DNA of 43,291 bases from Butyrivibrio sp. GTDB taxonomy: Bacteria > Bacillota > Clostridia > Lachnospirales > Lachnospiraceae. The stretch spans positions 1 through 43,291 of the forward strand of contig JAFZQT010000018.1 in the NCBI GenBank assembly GCA_017620235.1. The letters run 5' to 3'. This document shows, in pieces, positions 34,434 through 42,385 of this stretch. The stretch's first letter is position 1. Every line of letters begins with the position of its first letter. Made by a program: the position numbers and the translations under genes. The notes under the pieces were generated by a model. That model saw nothing but the letters and a program-made list of their open reading frames with translations, was not told the origin of the DNA and ran no database searches.

Positions 34434-34681
34434 TGGTATAATGATATTGTAAACAATATCTTTTGTTTATGCTCAATCTGTTGTATTGATTTTGTTTTAG
34501 GGATTTATTTTTGAAACTATCTGTAAGACATTCTGCGAAGAAACGCAGAACCAAAGACTAGTAGATAAATAATTCCTCAATCGCCTCCTTCCCGGATTCA
34601 TATCCTCGAAGGGCGCCTCACAAAAATCAATAATAACAGATAAATCTTAAGAAATACCGCCGAAATTTCTTAAGATTTTAT
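34434..34681 (+). ncRNA. Candidate structured small RNA with its own promoter
   Basis: An extended -10 (TGGTATAAT, 34434-34442) is followed at once by a dyad GATATTGT-AA-ACAATATC (34443-34460) that looks like an operator. Downstream lie three hairpins: TTCTGCG/CGCAGAA (34531-34550); CGC-CCTTC-GGAT paired with ATCC-GAAGG-GCG (34582-34615), about 12 pairs; and a 14-pair terminator-like stem (34642-34678) ending in TTTTA. No open frame of useful length or ribosome-binding site is present. I do not recognise the class (not tmRNA, RNase P or SRP RNA). Confidence 0.45.
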
Positions 34682-34721
34682 GTAGATGCGAATTTATTTT
34701 TAAAATATGTCGATACATCTA

Positions 34722-34750
34722 TTGACATAGAAATCTCAATAAATTAGTAT
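34722..34750 (+). promoter_or_regulatory. Promoter of mecA
   Basis: TTGACA (34722-34727), 17 bases, TAGTAT (34745-34750), 32 bases before the ATG, with AGGAGG at about 34769. Confidence 0.78.
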
Positions 34751-34782
34751 CTATGTATTCCAAAGTCAGGAGGTAACGCATC

Positions 34783-35583
34783 ATGAAGATAGAAAAAGTC
34801 AACGATCACCAGATTCGATGCACGCTTACCAGAGATGACCTTGCGAAACGCGACCTTAAGATAACAGAACTTGCGTATGGTACCGACAAAGCAAAAGAAC
34901 TTTTCCAAGATATGATGCAACAGGCAAATATTGCGTTCGGTTTTGATGCAGAAGATACCCCGCTAATGATAGAGGCTATTCCGATCAATTCAGAATGTAT
35001 TGTTCTTGTAATCACTAAAGTAGATGATCCTGAAGAATTGGATACAAGATTCTCCAATTTTGCCCCCTCTGTTCACGAAGAAGACGTAGATGATGAGGAA
35101 TATGAGGATTATAACGAAGCAGATTACGACGAAAACGAGGAATCAGACGTTTCGTCTCTCTTTAAAAGATTGCAGCGTAGCAATTTGAATGAGTACCAGG
35201 ACTATACTGCAGGTAACACTTCATCAGATGTAAAAAAGCTTAAGGAAAAGACTTCAAGCGTCAGAAAAAAGGGTCAACCAACAAGAAGAGGCATACAGAT
35301 TTTTTCCTTTGATTCTTTGCATGAAGTAAGCAAATTCGCGGTTATTGTAAGCAAAAAATTTAATGGCGAGAATACATTATATAAAGATGAAGCAAAAGGT
35401 CAGTATTACCTTATCCTTCATCAAGGTGATCTAGAAGATAATCTCTTCAAAAATATCTGTTCCTTATTAACAGAATACGGAACAGCAAAATTCGGTAGCA
35501 ATGCCGAGGAGCAGTATTTATCAGAGCATTACTCCGTTGTACTTAAAAACAACGCTGTACAGACTCTTTCAGCAATTCAATAA
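34783..35583 (+). CDS. mecA: Adaptor protein MecA
   Basis: MecA delivers substrates to the ClpC/ClpP protease. The 266-residue protein has the N-terminal domain start MKIEKVNDHQIRCTLTRDDL, the segment KAKELFQDMMQQANIAFGF, an acidic linker at residues 100-130 (EEDVDDEEYEDYNEADYDEN), and the C-terminal ClpC-binding domain with FSFDSLHEVSKFAVIVSKKF, GENTLYKDEAKGQYYLILHQ and LTEYGTAKFGSNAEEQYLSE. The ATG has AGGAGG about eight bases upstream and its own promoter at 34722-34750. Transcription ends at 35597-35636. It is a single gene, unlinked functionally to the convergent CotH cluster as far as sequence shows. Confidence 0.95.
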   Translation: MKIEKVNDHQIRCTLTRDDLAKRDLKITELAYGTDKAKELFQDMMQQANIAFGFDAEDTPLMIEAIPINSECIVLVITKVDDPEELDTRFSNFAPSVHEEDVDDEEYEDYNEADYDENEESDVSSLFKRLQRSNLNEYQDYTAGNTSSDVKKLKEKTSSVRKKGQPTRRGIQIFSFDSLHEVSKFAVIVSKKFNGENTLYKDEAKGQYYLILHQGDLEDNLFKNICSLLTEYGTAKFGSNAEEQYLSEHYSVVLKNNAVQTLSAIQ

Positions 35584-35596
35584 ACAAACATAATAA

Positions 35597-35636
35597 ATGC
35601 AGGAGAAAAAGATAATTCCTTTTCTCCTGCATTTTT
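35597..35636. terminator. Bidirectional terminator between mecA and the CotH gene
   Basis: ATGCAGGAGAAAA pairs with TTTTCTCCTGCAT, followed by TTTTTG on the plus strand; the minus strand also continues into a T-rich stretch (TTTATTATG). Confidence 0.92.
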
Positions 35637-35650
35637 GTTACAGATGTGTT

Positions 35651-37477
35651 TTAACCATCCTCATAAGCATTATCATCTTTTTGCTCGCCGGGTCTGTGCC
35701 CATCCGGGCCTTCGCCGCCTTTGCCCATATCAAACTCTCCCATAACTTTAACATCGATATCGGAAGCATCAACAAGACTGGATGAGTCTTGCTTCTGTCC
35801 TTCATCAGTTGACGGTATTGTTCCGTCAAGCTGACCTGATATGCTCTCCGCACGAAGTTTTATAACCTTATTCAGCATTTCTGCTGCCGCATCATACTCC
35901 TCATAGTTATAGAAAGCTGTAGGATCTTTTTCTACCAAAGTATCGATCTGGCTTCTAATTCTCTGATACACTTCATCAAAGCGTCCGCCGTTTACGTATT
36001 CATCGACAAGCTGTCTCAAATACTCGTGATACTTCTCAAGGTAAGTCTCATTCTCAAGTAGCGCATCAAAGAAGTCTGTTCCGTCAAACGGTGTATCTAT
36101 GGCATCATTGATCATCTCTGTAGCTCCGCCTGATCTGCCCATGGACATTCCTCCAAGAGAAAGATTGTAATCCCAAGGGAAAATATTGAGCCGGCCATCC
36201 GATTCATAGAGATAATAATTGTGTGACATATTTCCCGACAGACTGTCCATATTTACAGAAAATGTATGTACTGCCATATATTTAAGGATATTGTCAATAT
36301 CAAGGTATTTCTCGAGATCATTTCCGCTATTTACATTCTTGATTGCTTCAACAACTCTCTTTTTATCCGCTTTACCCGATCCAAGAATATCTCCATCCCA
36401 AATCGTAGAATAACTGTCGAGATCGTCATCCGAATAATTCAGATTTGAACCGTTACCGCCCATTGGAGGTCCGCCCGGTCCACCTTCACCGGGGCCTCCT
36501 CCGGGAGGTACGTTCTTCGCAAAGTCTTCTCCATCCGGTGGTCCTCCGTTTCCAAAACTGCCTCCATTAGGAGGTCCATCTACACCTTCAGGCTTTCCTT
36601 CTTCCGGATCAGAATCCGAGTCTGGGGGTATATTGCTCGGATCGAAATTCCCATCCGGTGGTCCGCCTTTCCCAAAATCACCTCCACCGGGAGGCGCTCC
36701 TTTTCCGAAGTCACCTCCACCGGGTGGATCGCCTTTGCCAAAATCAAAATCTGCACCCTCGGGCATGTCTTCCGGATTAGGGAAGTCACTCGGGAAGTCG
36801 CCGGGCTTCTTATCTCCATTCTTTCCGTCTCCGCCTCCCATTTCCATGCTGTCAGGTTTGTACAGGTTCCCCTTCTGGGTACCATAGTTTCTCAGCAAGA
36901 AGCTCTCCTCAACCGCCTCAAGTGCAAGATAAACGCCCTTGTACTCGCCATTTAAAGACACTTCCGCATAATTGTATAGCGATGCATCAACACCAAGATA
37001 TTGGAACATGTCATATATAACAGCCTCTTTCATATTGGTTGCATCCGCATAATTATTGTTTAATATCAGCTTATCAAGTCCATAGCAGGTCTGCCCTTCC
37101 TCAAACTGATCAAATTCAAGCTTTAAACTAAATCTGTCAGTTTCATCATTCATCGCGATCGATGAAAGGCTTGTGTTTCCTTTCGGTCGAATTCCGACAT
37201 TTTTAACCGTCTCCCCATTTATAACAACATCACAGGAATAATATTCTTCGGACATGGCATTGGAAAGCATCTTTTCCCACTCATCCTCGTCCATCTTAAT
37301 ATCAATACTGATCACTTCATTAGTATTAAAAAGCTCAGTCTCATATTCTTGATTTACAGCCTGTCCTCCCAGATGTTCTGTCAACCTGTCAGAATAAGCC
37401 ATGGCAAGAAAGCACAGTACAACTGCTACAGCCATGATCCCGATAACAATCTTCGATATATATTTATTTGTTATCAT
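35651..37477 (-). CDS. CotH-family kinase, membrane-anchored, extracellular
   Basis: A 608-residue protein. Residues 8-27 are a membrane anchor, the rest is outside. The CotH domain starts near residue 50 (EVISIDIKMDEDEWEKML), continues with VGIRPKGNTSLSSIAM, YGLDKLILNNNYADATNMKE and GVYLALEAVEESFLLR, and includes the probable metal-binding Asp in FPWDYNLSLGGMSMG near 435. Residues 212-342, inside the domain, are a Gly/Pro/Asp-rich insert with repeats of PPGGGDFGKG. CotH of Bacillus is an atypical kinase that phosphorylates coat proteins with ATP. Here the gene follows DUF4956 (27 bases) and VTC (further up) in one operon, pointing to a phosphate-linked surface role. The C-terminal 40 residues are charged and low complexity. 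Confidence 0.9.
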   Translation of the reverse strand: MITNKYISKIVIGIMAVAVVLCFLAMAYSDRLTEHLGGQAVNQEYETELFNTNEVISIDIKMDEDEWEKMLSNAMSEEYYSCDVVINGETVKNVGIRPKGNTSLSSIAMNDETDRFSLKLEFDQFEEGQTCYGLDKLILNNNYADATNMKEAVIYDMFQYLGVDASLYNYAEVSLNGEYKGVYLALEAVEESFLLRNYGTQKGNLYKPDSMEMGGGDGKNGDKKPGDFPSDFPNPEDMPEGADFDFGKGDPPGGGDFGKGAPPGGGDFGKGGPPDGNFDPSNIPPDSDSDPEEGKPEGVDGPPNGGSFGNGGPPDGEDFAKNVPPGGGPGEGGPGGPPMGGNGSNLNYSDDDLDSYSTIWDGDILGSGKADKKRVVEAIKNVNSGNDLEKYLDIDNILKYMAVHTFSVNMDSLSGNMSHNYYLYESDGRLNIFPWDYNLSLGGMSMGRSGGATEMINDAIDTPFDGTDFFDALLENETYLEKYHEYLRQLVDEYVNGGRFDEVYQRIRSQIDTLVEKDPTAFYNYEEYDAAAEMLNKVIKLRAESISGQLDGTIPSTDEGQKQDSSSLVDASDIDVKVMGEFDMGKGGEGPDGHRPGEQKDDNAYEDG

Positions 37478-37504
37478 GGCTCTTTCCTCCTATATACCCT
37501 GCCA

Positions 37505-38176
37505 TTAAGACATGTACTCGCCATTGAAAGTTACAAGAGTCGCCATTGATACGCCTCTGATATCTTTTACTCTGTTTACAAAGCTTGTTGTATTGTCTTT
37601 TACACGAATCTCCATAGTAAGCTCAATTCCTGCATCGCTGACTGTTTTGGATTTTACGATATACTTTCCAACCGACTTTCCTACAGTTTTAAGTATGCTT
37701 TTCTCCGTCTCCTCTTCGTCACAATTTACAATCAAAATGTAAGGAACATTAGAAAACTTGCGGTTTGCAAATACTACAAAAATAATACCAATAACCAAAG
37801 AACCGATTACTGCGAGAGGTATCATTCCGGCGCCTATCACAATACCTGCGGCAAGCGACCAGAAAAGAAATACAATCTCCATGGGCTCTTTTATCGCTGC
37901 ACGGAAACGCACGATTGAAAGAGCGCCAACCATTCCGAGGGACAGCACTACATTTGAAGTAACCGCCATGATAACTAGCGTAGTTACGAGTGCCATACCT
38001 ATCAGAGACATTGCAAAGCCTGTGGAATACATGATTCCGCTAAATGTCTTTTTATAAATAAGAAAGATAAACAGTCCGACCGCCAGGGCAAACAACAATC
38101 CCACTACGGTATCAACAACCGAGAATTCTATTACACTCTCCAAGAAACTTGATTTAAAAATATCACTGAAATTCAT
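37505..38176 (-). CDS. DUF4956-family membrane protein
   Basis: A 223-residue protein with about four spans (23-42, 50-72, 78-95 and 108-135). The conserved segment LGMVGALSIVRFRAAIKEPM lies in the loop near residue 85-100, and the C-terminal 80 residues form a soluble alpha/beta domain (VPYILIVNCDEEETEKSILK, GIELTMEIRVKDN). Function is unknown. The family is very often encoded beside VTC-domain proteins and CotH kinases, as here. It lies 31 bases downstream of the VTC gene and 27 bases upstream of CotH. By analogy with the eukaryotic VTC complex, it could be the membrane channel for polyphosphate; this is an inference from context. Confidence 0.85.
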   Translation of the reverse strand: MNFSDIFKSSFLESVIEFSVVDTVVGLLFALAVGLFIFLIYKKTFSGIMYSTGFAMSLIGMALVTTLVIMAVTSNVVLSLGMVGALSIVRFRAAIKEPMEIVFLFWSLAAGIVIGAGMIPLAVIGSLVIGIIFVVFANRKFSNVPYILIVNCDEEETEKSILKTVGKSVGKYIVKSKTVSDAGIELTMEIRVKDNTTSFVNRVKDIRGVSMATLVTFNGEYMS

Positions 38177-38207
38177 CGTAGATCCTCCATATAATCATTC
38201 ACAATAA

Positions 38208-38900
38208 TCAACCAAATCTTCTACATGCACCATACTTTGAGAAAGACTGCTGTCTAAGTGCCGGAATCTGTACAAGATCCTGTATTATTCCGGGCATAAA
38301 GTCGTCGTACTTAACCTCAAGTATCATATCCTCCGGCTCGTCCGTCGCACTTATATCGACAACTTTTTTTGTCAGAAAATCCTTTGTAAAAAGACTTGTT
38401 CTTATCTTTGAATCAAAGGTTACTCTCACATTTCCCGCCGGATAAATGTAAGCCTCTCTTATATAAGAGACCAGTACTCTTGGCTTTAAATATTGATAAT
38501 GCATCTTGGCATACAGCTCTTTTACCAATTCACTCTTGTGCGTCCGCATAAACTCTATGTTGCCTGCAAGGATTTTCCTACATTCCTCTTCCGTAAGTCT
38601 CGCGCTACACTTAAGACATAATTTATCGTGCTTTATCTTTTTTTCTAAAGTAATAAAAGAAAAATCATCATTGTAATACCTGATCCGAAATTTTTCTCTT
38701 TTCTGTATCCCATCAACTTTTTCTCTGAGCGCTTTGTCATCCGCGTTGTCAAAATAAATACTGCGTATCTGATATATTCCTTCTCTCGAAGCATGGGGGT
38801 CCTTACGCATGACAAGGCTCAGCCTGTTCCGCATTGCGACATAATCCGAATAGCCGATCGCATATTTCAGTTCATGCCGATAGCGTTGTTTCTGTTCCAT
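38208..38900 (-). CDS. VTC-domain polyphosphate polymerase
   Basis: A 230-residue tunnel-fold protein of the VTC family (triphosphate tunnel superfamily). Motifs that line the tunnel are all visible: RHELKYAI near 8-15, IRSIYFDN near 45, KFRIRYYND near 70, FITLEKKIKH near 82, VSYIREAYIY near 144, VRVTFDSKI near 158, MILEVKYDDF near 191 and SFSKYGACR at the end. In yeast Vtc4 the equivalent basic residues bind ATP and growing polyphosphate. No membrane span is present, so it is cytosolic; DUF4956 downstream could be its membrane partner. AGGAGAGG precedes the ATG. The sensor-kinase gene upstream is separated by a terminator. Confidence 0.92.
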   Translation of the reverse strand: MEQKQRYRHELKYAIGYSDYVAMRNRLSLVMRKDPHASREGIYQIRSIYFDNADDKALREKVDGIQKREKFRIRYYNDDFSFITLEKKIKHDKLCLKCSARLTEEECRKILAGNIEFMRTHKSELVKELYAKMHYQYLKPRVLVSYIREAYIYPAGNVRVTFDSKIRTSLFTKDFLTKKVVDISATDEPEDMILEVKYDDFMPGIIQDLVQIPALRQQSFSKYGACRRFG

Positions 38901-38960
38901 TTTGCCTCTCCTTTCTTCATTATGTTTTCTATCTTATTTGACCAACCTGAAATCTACTTG

Positions 38961-38995
38961 AAAAAAAGAAGACCTTTTTCAGATCTTCTTTTTTT
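38961..38995 (-). terminator. Terminator after the histidine kinase gene
   Basis: AAAAAAAGAAGA (38961-38972) pairs with TCTTCTTTTTTT (38984-38995); the minus-strand transcript ends in a seven-base T-run. It separates the two-component genes from the VTC operon, which therefore needs its own promoter in 38901-38960 (only weak matches seen). Confidence 0.82.
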
Positions 38996-38996
38996 A

Positions 38997-40268
38997 TTAC
39001 AAAATCACTGTTATAGTCATATCTTTTCCGTCAGGGCAGCTTGCTTCTATCGTACCTCCATGTGCCTCCGCCACAGCTTTGGCAATCGCAAGCCCTATTC
39101 CGCTTCCTCCCGATTCCGAACTCCTTGATTCATCAGGTCTGTAGAAGCGGTCAAATAATTTTTCTTCATCCGGAGGCGTTTCATAATTACATTTATTAAA
39201 TACCTCCAAAACTGTATGCGACTTTTTCTTTGTAAGGCTGAGCCTGATCTCGCTCTCAGGACTTGAATATCTCACCGCATTGTCCAAAAGGACCGACACC
39301 ATCTGCTCCATTGCTGCCTTATCTCCCAATATCGCAATATCTTCACCGATGTTTGTATTAAGAGTTTTTCCGCTCGCTTTGATCTGCGGCTGATACACTT
39401 CAACAACTTCCCACAACATATCACTCAAGGAAAAATGTTCTTTTTCATTAAACGGCGTAGCCTCATCCATCTTAGAAAGCGCTACCATCTCATGTACAAG
39501 TTTGGATAACCGTCCTATCTGATTCTTAATATTATCCGTCCACTCGTCCTCACCATGCTCCATAGTCAGCACCTCAAGGCTTGTGGAAATGGAAGTGATC
39601 GGTGTCTTAAGCTCATGCCCCGCATCTGTGATAAACTGTTTCTGCATCTCAACATTTCGAACTATCGGCTTGATCGCCTTTCCGGAAAAGAGATATACAA
39701 GCGGAAACAGCGCTATAAGACTTATCTCCGCAATTATTATCGTCAATAAACGAAGCGATCGCATATACTGAATCTCTCTTATCGAATTCAGAAAAACCAC
39801 TACTCTTCTTCCGTTGATCTTAGTATTAAGGTAGCGATATTCCTTATAGTATCCGTGCGTTTTGCCTTTTTTTAATATCTGCTGCGCGTAATTTATAGCC
39901 TCTTTCTCATCAATAGATGCAATAAAATCCGTAAATGCCGATGAAGCAGTACCGTCCTCCCTAAATCTGACAATAAAAAATCTCGTCATATAGTTTGCTT
40001 CAACATCGGGCAATTCTCTAAACGAAGGAGGCCCATTGTCTCCCGGCCCGGGCCCCGGGCCCTGCCCCTGTCCCGGTTTGTCAGGCGGTCTCTCACCCGG
40101 CGCTTCCCTCTCTTCAAAGCCCGCAATATAGGTAAGAGTTTTATCGGCGCGCTTTGTTTCAACGCAGTAATTTACGATATTTACCAGAACCGCAATCACA
40201 ACAATAACTGAAAAAAAGGCGAGCATGGCTGCACAAATAACTCGCCGGCGCATCTTTTTTAGCATCAC
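38997..40268 (-). CDS. Sensor histidine kinase
   Basis: A 423-residue two-span kinase. Residues 12-32 and about 168-190 are membrane segments flanking an extracellular sensor region that includes a Gly/Pro-rich stretch (DKPGQGQGPGPGPGDNGPP, near 65). The H-box is FITDAGHELKTPITSISTSL near 217, the N-box DNAVRYSSPESEI near 325 and the G-box GSGIGLAIAKAVAEAHGG near 395. There is no clear HAMP domain. It overlaps the response regulator by four bases (ATGA) and is translated with it. The signal is unknown; the Gly/Pro-rich region recalls the insert in the nearby CotH protein. The downstream VTC-DUF4956-CotH operon is its likely target. Confidence 0.95.
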   Translation of the reverse strand: MMLKKMRRRVICAAMLAFFSVIVVIAVLVNIVNYCVETKRADKTLTYIAGFEEREAPGERPPDKPGQGQGPGPGPGDNGPPSFRELPDVEANYMTRFFIVRFREDGTASSAFTDFIASIDEKEAINYAQQILKKGKTHGYYKEYRYLNTKINGRRVVVFLNSIREIQYMRSLRLLTIIIAEISLIALFPLVYLFSGKAIKPIVRNVEMQKQFITDAGHELKTPITSISTSLEVLTMEHGEDEWTDNIKNQIGRLSKLVHEMVALSKMDEATPFNEKEHFSLSDMLWEVVEVYQPQIKASGKTLNTNIGEDIAILGDKAAMEQMVSVLLDNAVRYSSPESEIRLSLTKKKSHTVLEVFNKCNYETPPDEEKLFDRFYRPDESRSSESGGSGIGLAIAKAVAEAHGGTIEASCPDGKDMTITVIL

Positions 40269-40936
40269 GTCACCTCCAGCGAGTAGCCCGCTCCCCTTAT
40301 TGTCTTTATTTCTACATTTGCATCTAATTCGCGCAGTTTTTTCCTGACATATCCAATGTGTGTCCAGACAACATCTATGTCAGAATCCGAATCGCAGCCC
40401 CATATCTTTTCCATCAAATGATCTGTGGAAAAAACATGCTTGGGATGCAATACAAAGAGCTCCATAAGCTGATATTCCTTGTTCGTAAGGCTTATGCTCT
40501 TATCATCCACGCGCATTTCATATTTATTTCCATCAAGCAAAAGATTCCCCGCCTGCATTTCACGTGCAGAATAATTCTCGCTTCTGCGTCCAAGCGCCTT
40601 TATCCTGGCAATAAGCTCACTCGTTGCAAAAGGCTTTGGCAGATAATCATCCGCTCCCGCTTCAAGCCCGGCAACTCTGTCCTCTATCTCAGACTTTGCA
40701 GTCAGCATAAGAACAGGTGTTGAGATCTGTTCTCTTCGCATCTTGGTCAGAACTTCCAGTCCGTTCATTCCGGGCATCATGATATCAAGTACAATAACCT
40801 CGTATGAACCCGAAGAAATGTAGTTCCACGCGTCATTGCCGTTATGAACAATATCAACCGAATATTTTGCTTTTTCAAGCAATACCTTCAAAGCCTTTGC
40901 TGTTGCCACTTCATCTTCTGCAATCAAAATCCGCAT
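40265..40936 (-). CDS. OmpR-family response regulator
   Basis: A 223-residue regulator. The receiver domain starts MRILIAEDEVATAKALKVLL with the acidic pair, phosphorylation Asp in VIVLDIMMPGMNG near 51, Thr in VLMLTAKSE near 79 and Lys in YLPKPFATSEL near 101. The C-terminal winged helix (130-223) has SLTNKEYQLMELFVLHPKHV and ends TIRGAGYSLEV. The frame is open to 41005, but the ATG at 40934-40936 has AGGAGAG six bases upstream and gives the standard start. It forms a pair with the overlapping sensor kinase. A perfect dyad (40969-40995) spans the promoter region. Confidence 0.96.
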   Translation of the reverse strand: MRILIAEDEVATAKALKVLLEKAKYSVDIVHNGNDAWNYISSGSYEVIVLDIMMPGMNGLEVLTKMRREQISTPVLMLTAKSEIEDRVAGLEAGADDYLPKPFATSELIARIKALGRRSENYSAREMQAGNLLLDGNKYEMRVDDKSISLTNKEYQLMELFVLHPKHVFSTDHLMEKIWGCDSDSDIDVVWTHIGYVRKKLRELDANVEIKTIRGAGYSLEVT

Positions 40937-40960
40937 TGTACGCTCTCCTTTTAAGTACAC

Positions 40961-40995
40961 AATATATACATTCTTGAACATAAAGTTCAAGAATG
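40961..40995 (-). promoter_or_regulatory. Response-regulator promoter with overlapping 11-bp dyad
   Basis: CATTCTTGAAC (40969-40979), ATAAA, GTTCAAGAATG (40985-40995) is a perfect inverted repeat. On the minus strand its TTGAAC can serve as -35, with TATATT (40961-40966) 18 bases on as -10, so a bound dimer would block or modulate transcription. Confidence 0.6.
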
Positions 40996-41088
40996 CATCA
41001 ACCAAGCCAATTTGAATCGACTTTGTCGATGAGGCTTGGTTGACTCTTGAATCACTTTCTCACGAAATCCGCAGCTGGTGCGGATTTC
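40986..41088 (-). other. Two stem-loops upstream of the response-regulator promoter
   Basis: TCAACCAAGCC (40998-41008) pairs with GGCTTGGTTGA (41033-41043), extended by TTCAAGA/TCTTGAA (40986-40992 and 41045-41051). GAAATCCGCA (41064-41073) pairs with TGCGGATTTC (41079-41088). Neither has a good T-run. The TTCAAGA arm is shared with the promoter dyad, so the two structures exclude each other. Confidence 0.6.
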
Positions 41089-41153
41089 TGTAATTTCATT
41101 TAAGATATCATACTTAACCTGAACTGTACCTGAAATTGATCCTATGTTTATCT

Positions 41154-41843
41154 TTATTTCTTGATTTTTAAAGTCTTTAGATATGTCTTTTGCTCCGGCG
41201 TTATGCGATAACTCTCAACCGACTTCTGTATTGCCTTGTTGTGCGTCCACACATCGAGCTTTCTGTTCTCGATAAACGGAAGTATCGCATCATACTGCTT
41301 GGCAAGCGCTGTCGCAAAGTACCACGCGATCATCATATTTACGTAATACTCTTCAGATCTTACTGAAGCCACCGTCTCCGGATACTTGATGTCAAAATCT
41401 TCCTCAAGGAAATGCTCCATCAACATTCCTATTCCGTATCTTATCGTGTATGGCTTCTTCGACTTTATCCACTTATTTATGTACTTTAGAAGTTCGGCGC
41501 GGTGTTTCTTGAACACCTTTGGTGACATCTGATCGGTCGTCGCCCAGTTATTTACATGGGGTAAAAAAATCTCCAACCGCCCGATGCACTTCTCATAATC
41601 TTTCATCTCAGAAAGAATAAACGCATGAAGCTGATCTTCATCAAAAAACTTATGCGGAAGATCATCCAAAAATTCTTGTATATCTTCACGCTTCGAAAGC
41701 TGCTTGGCGTACTTTCTAAGTTCCGGTGTCCTCACTCCTATTATCGCTTCAGGCTTAACCGACGGAAGAATCTTAATCTGCAAATCTCTGTATTTCAAAT
41801 CTTGATGCTTATGTAATTCTTCTCTGATTTCATCTATTATCAT
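41154..41843 (-). CDS. DNA alkylation repair protein (AlkD-like DNA glycosylase)
   Basis: A 229-residue all-helical protein of tandem HEAT-like repeats. Landmarks are VKPEAIIGVRTPELRKYAKQ, FFDEDQLHAFILSEMKDYEK, the conserved HVNNWATTDQMSPKVFKKH near residue 97, KPYTIRYGIGMLMEHFLE and YYVNMMIAWYFATALAKQ. AlkD removes bulky or cationic alkylated bases such as 7- and 3-methylpurines. Its start overlaps the stop of the upstream DinB-like gene by four bases, so translation is coupled. Possibly part of a small damage-response unit with that gene. Confidence 0.88.
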   Translation of the reverse strand: MIIDEIREELHKHQDLKYRDLQIKILPSVKPEAIIGVRTPELRKYAKQLSKREDIQEFLDDLPHKFFDEDQLHAFILSEMKDYEKCIGRLEIFLPHVNNWATTDQMSPKVFKKHRAELLKYINKWIKSKKPYTIRYGIGMLMEHFLEEDFDIKYPETVASVRSEEYYVNMMIAWYFATALAKQYDAILPFIENRKLDVWTHNKAIQKSVESYRITPEQKTYLKTLKIKK

Positions 41844-42364
41844 TTTGTTATTCGTCCTTTTCTGTATCTGCCAAAAAAGATTCCGTCATCTACATACTTA
41901 TCTGTCTGGGAAACCCACATAGGAAACTTCCCCGTCGCAACGGCTGTCTGGCCATTCAACATTCCTGTATGAAAAGATATATGCCTGAACTGGCGAAGAA
42001 CCAGCTCTAATCTTGTATGCTCACATTCTTCGGGACATTCATAGAGCATCTCATCAGTAAGCGAATCGATGTAGTCATATGTCTTTTGCTCTATCTTTTC
42101 AAGATATTCAAGGAGCTGCTCATCAGAAAGAACTACCGATGATGGAGTCTCGGGATTATCCAATCCCTCTTCGTGAAATGGAGGTTCCTCATATACGCAA
42201 GGATTAATAAACCACTTGTCCGCAGAATGAAGTGCATGATAACCCCATCTCCAACACGGCGCGCCACAGCACAGTGCATCTCTGTCGTATGTCTGAATCG
42301 AAGTCCTGATATTAAGAAAATTCGGTTTCACCATATCTTTGATTATCATACAAAGTTCATTCAT
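41840..42364 (-). CDS. DinB-like four-helix protein
   Basis: A 174-residue protein with the pattern of the DinB/YfiT superfamily, which binds a metal through three His. Candidate ligands are His in WRWGYHALHSADKWF near 43-46 and the pair in FRHISFHTGMLNGQ near 130. The start MNELCMIIKDMVKPNF gives the first helix, and the C-terminus VSQTDKYVDDGIFFGRYRKG is an extension I do not recognise. Members include thiol-dependent S-transferases; activity here is not known. A GGGGGG ribosome-binding site precedes the ATG. The AlkD-like gene overlaps its stop by four bases. Confidence 0.72.
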   Translation of the reverse strand: MNELCMIIKDMVKPNFLNIRTSIQTYDRDALCCGAPCWRWGYHALHSADKWFINPCVYEEPPFHEEGLDNPETPSSVVLSDEQLLEYLEKIEQKTYDYIDSLTDEMLYECPEECEHTRLELVLRQFRHISFHTGMLNGQTAVATGKFPMWVSQTDKYVDDGIFFGRYRKGRITK

Positions 42365-42385
42365 TGTGATTCCCCCCTTATTCTG

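Noticed and set aside
34642-34678. Attenuator of mecA
   Set aside because: mecA has a consensus promoter downstream of this stem (34722-34750), so a terminator of an upstream RNA is the better explanation.
36633-36887. Proline-rich plus-strand frame with repeated PPGGAPFPKS units
   Set aside because: Shadow of the Gly/Pro repeat insert in the CotH gene.
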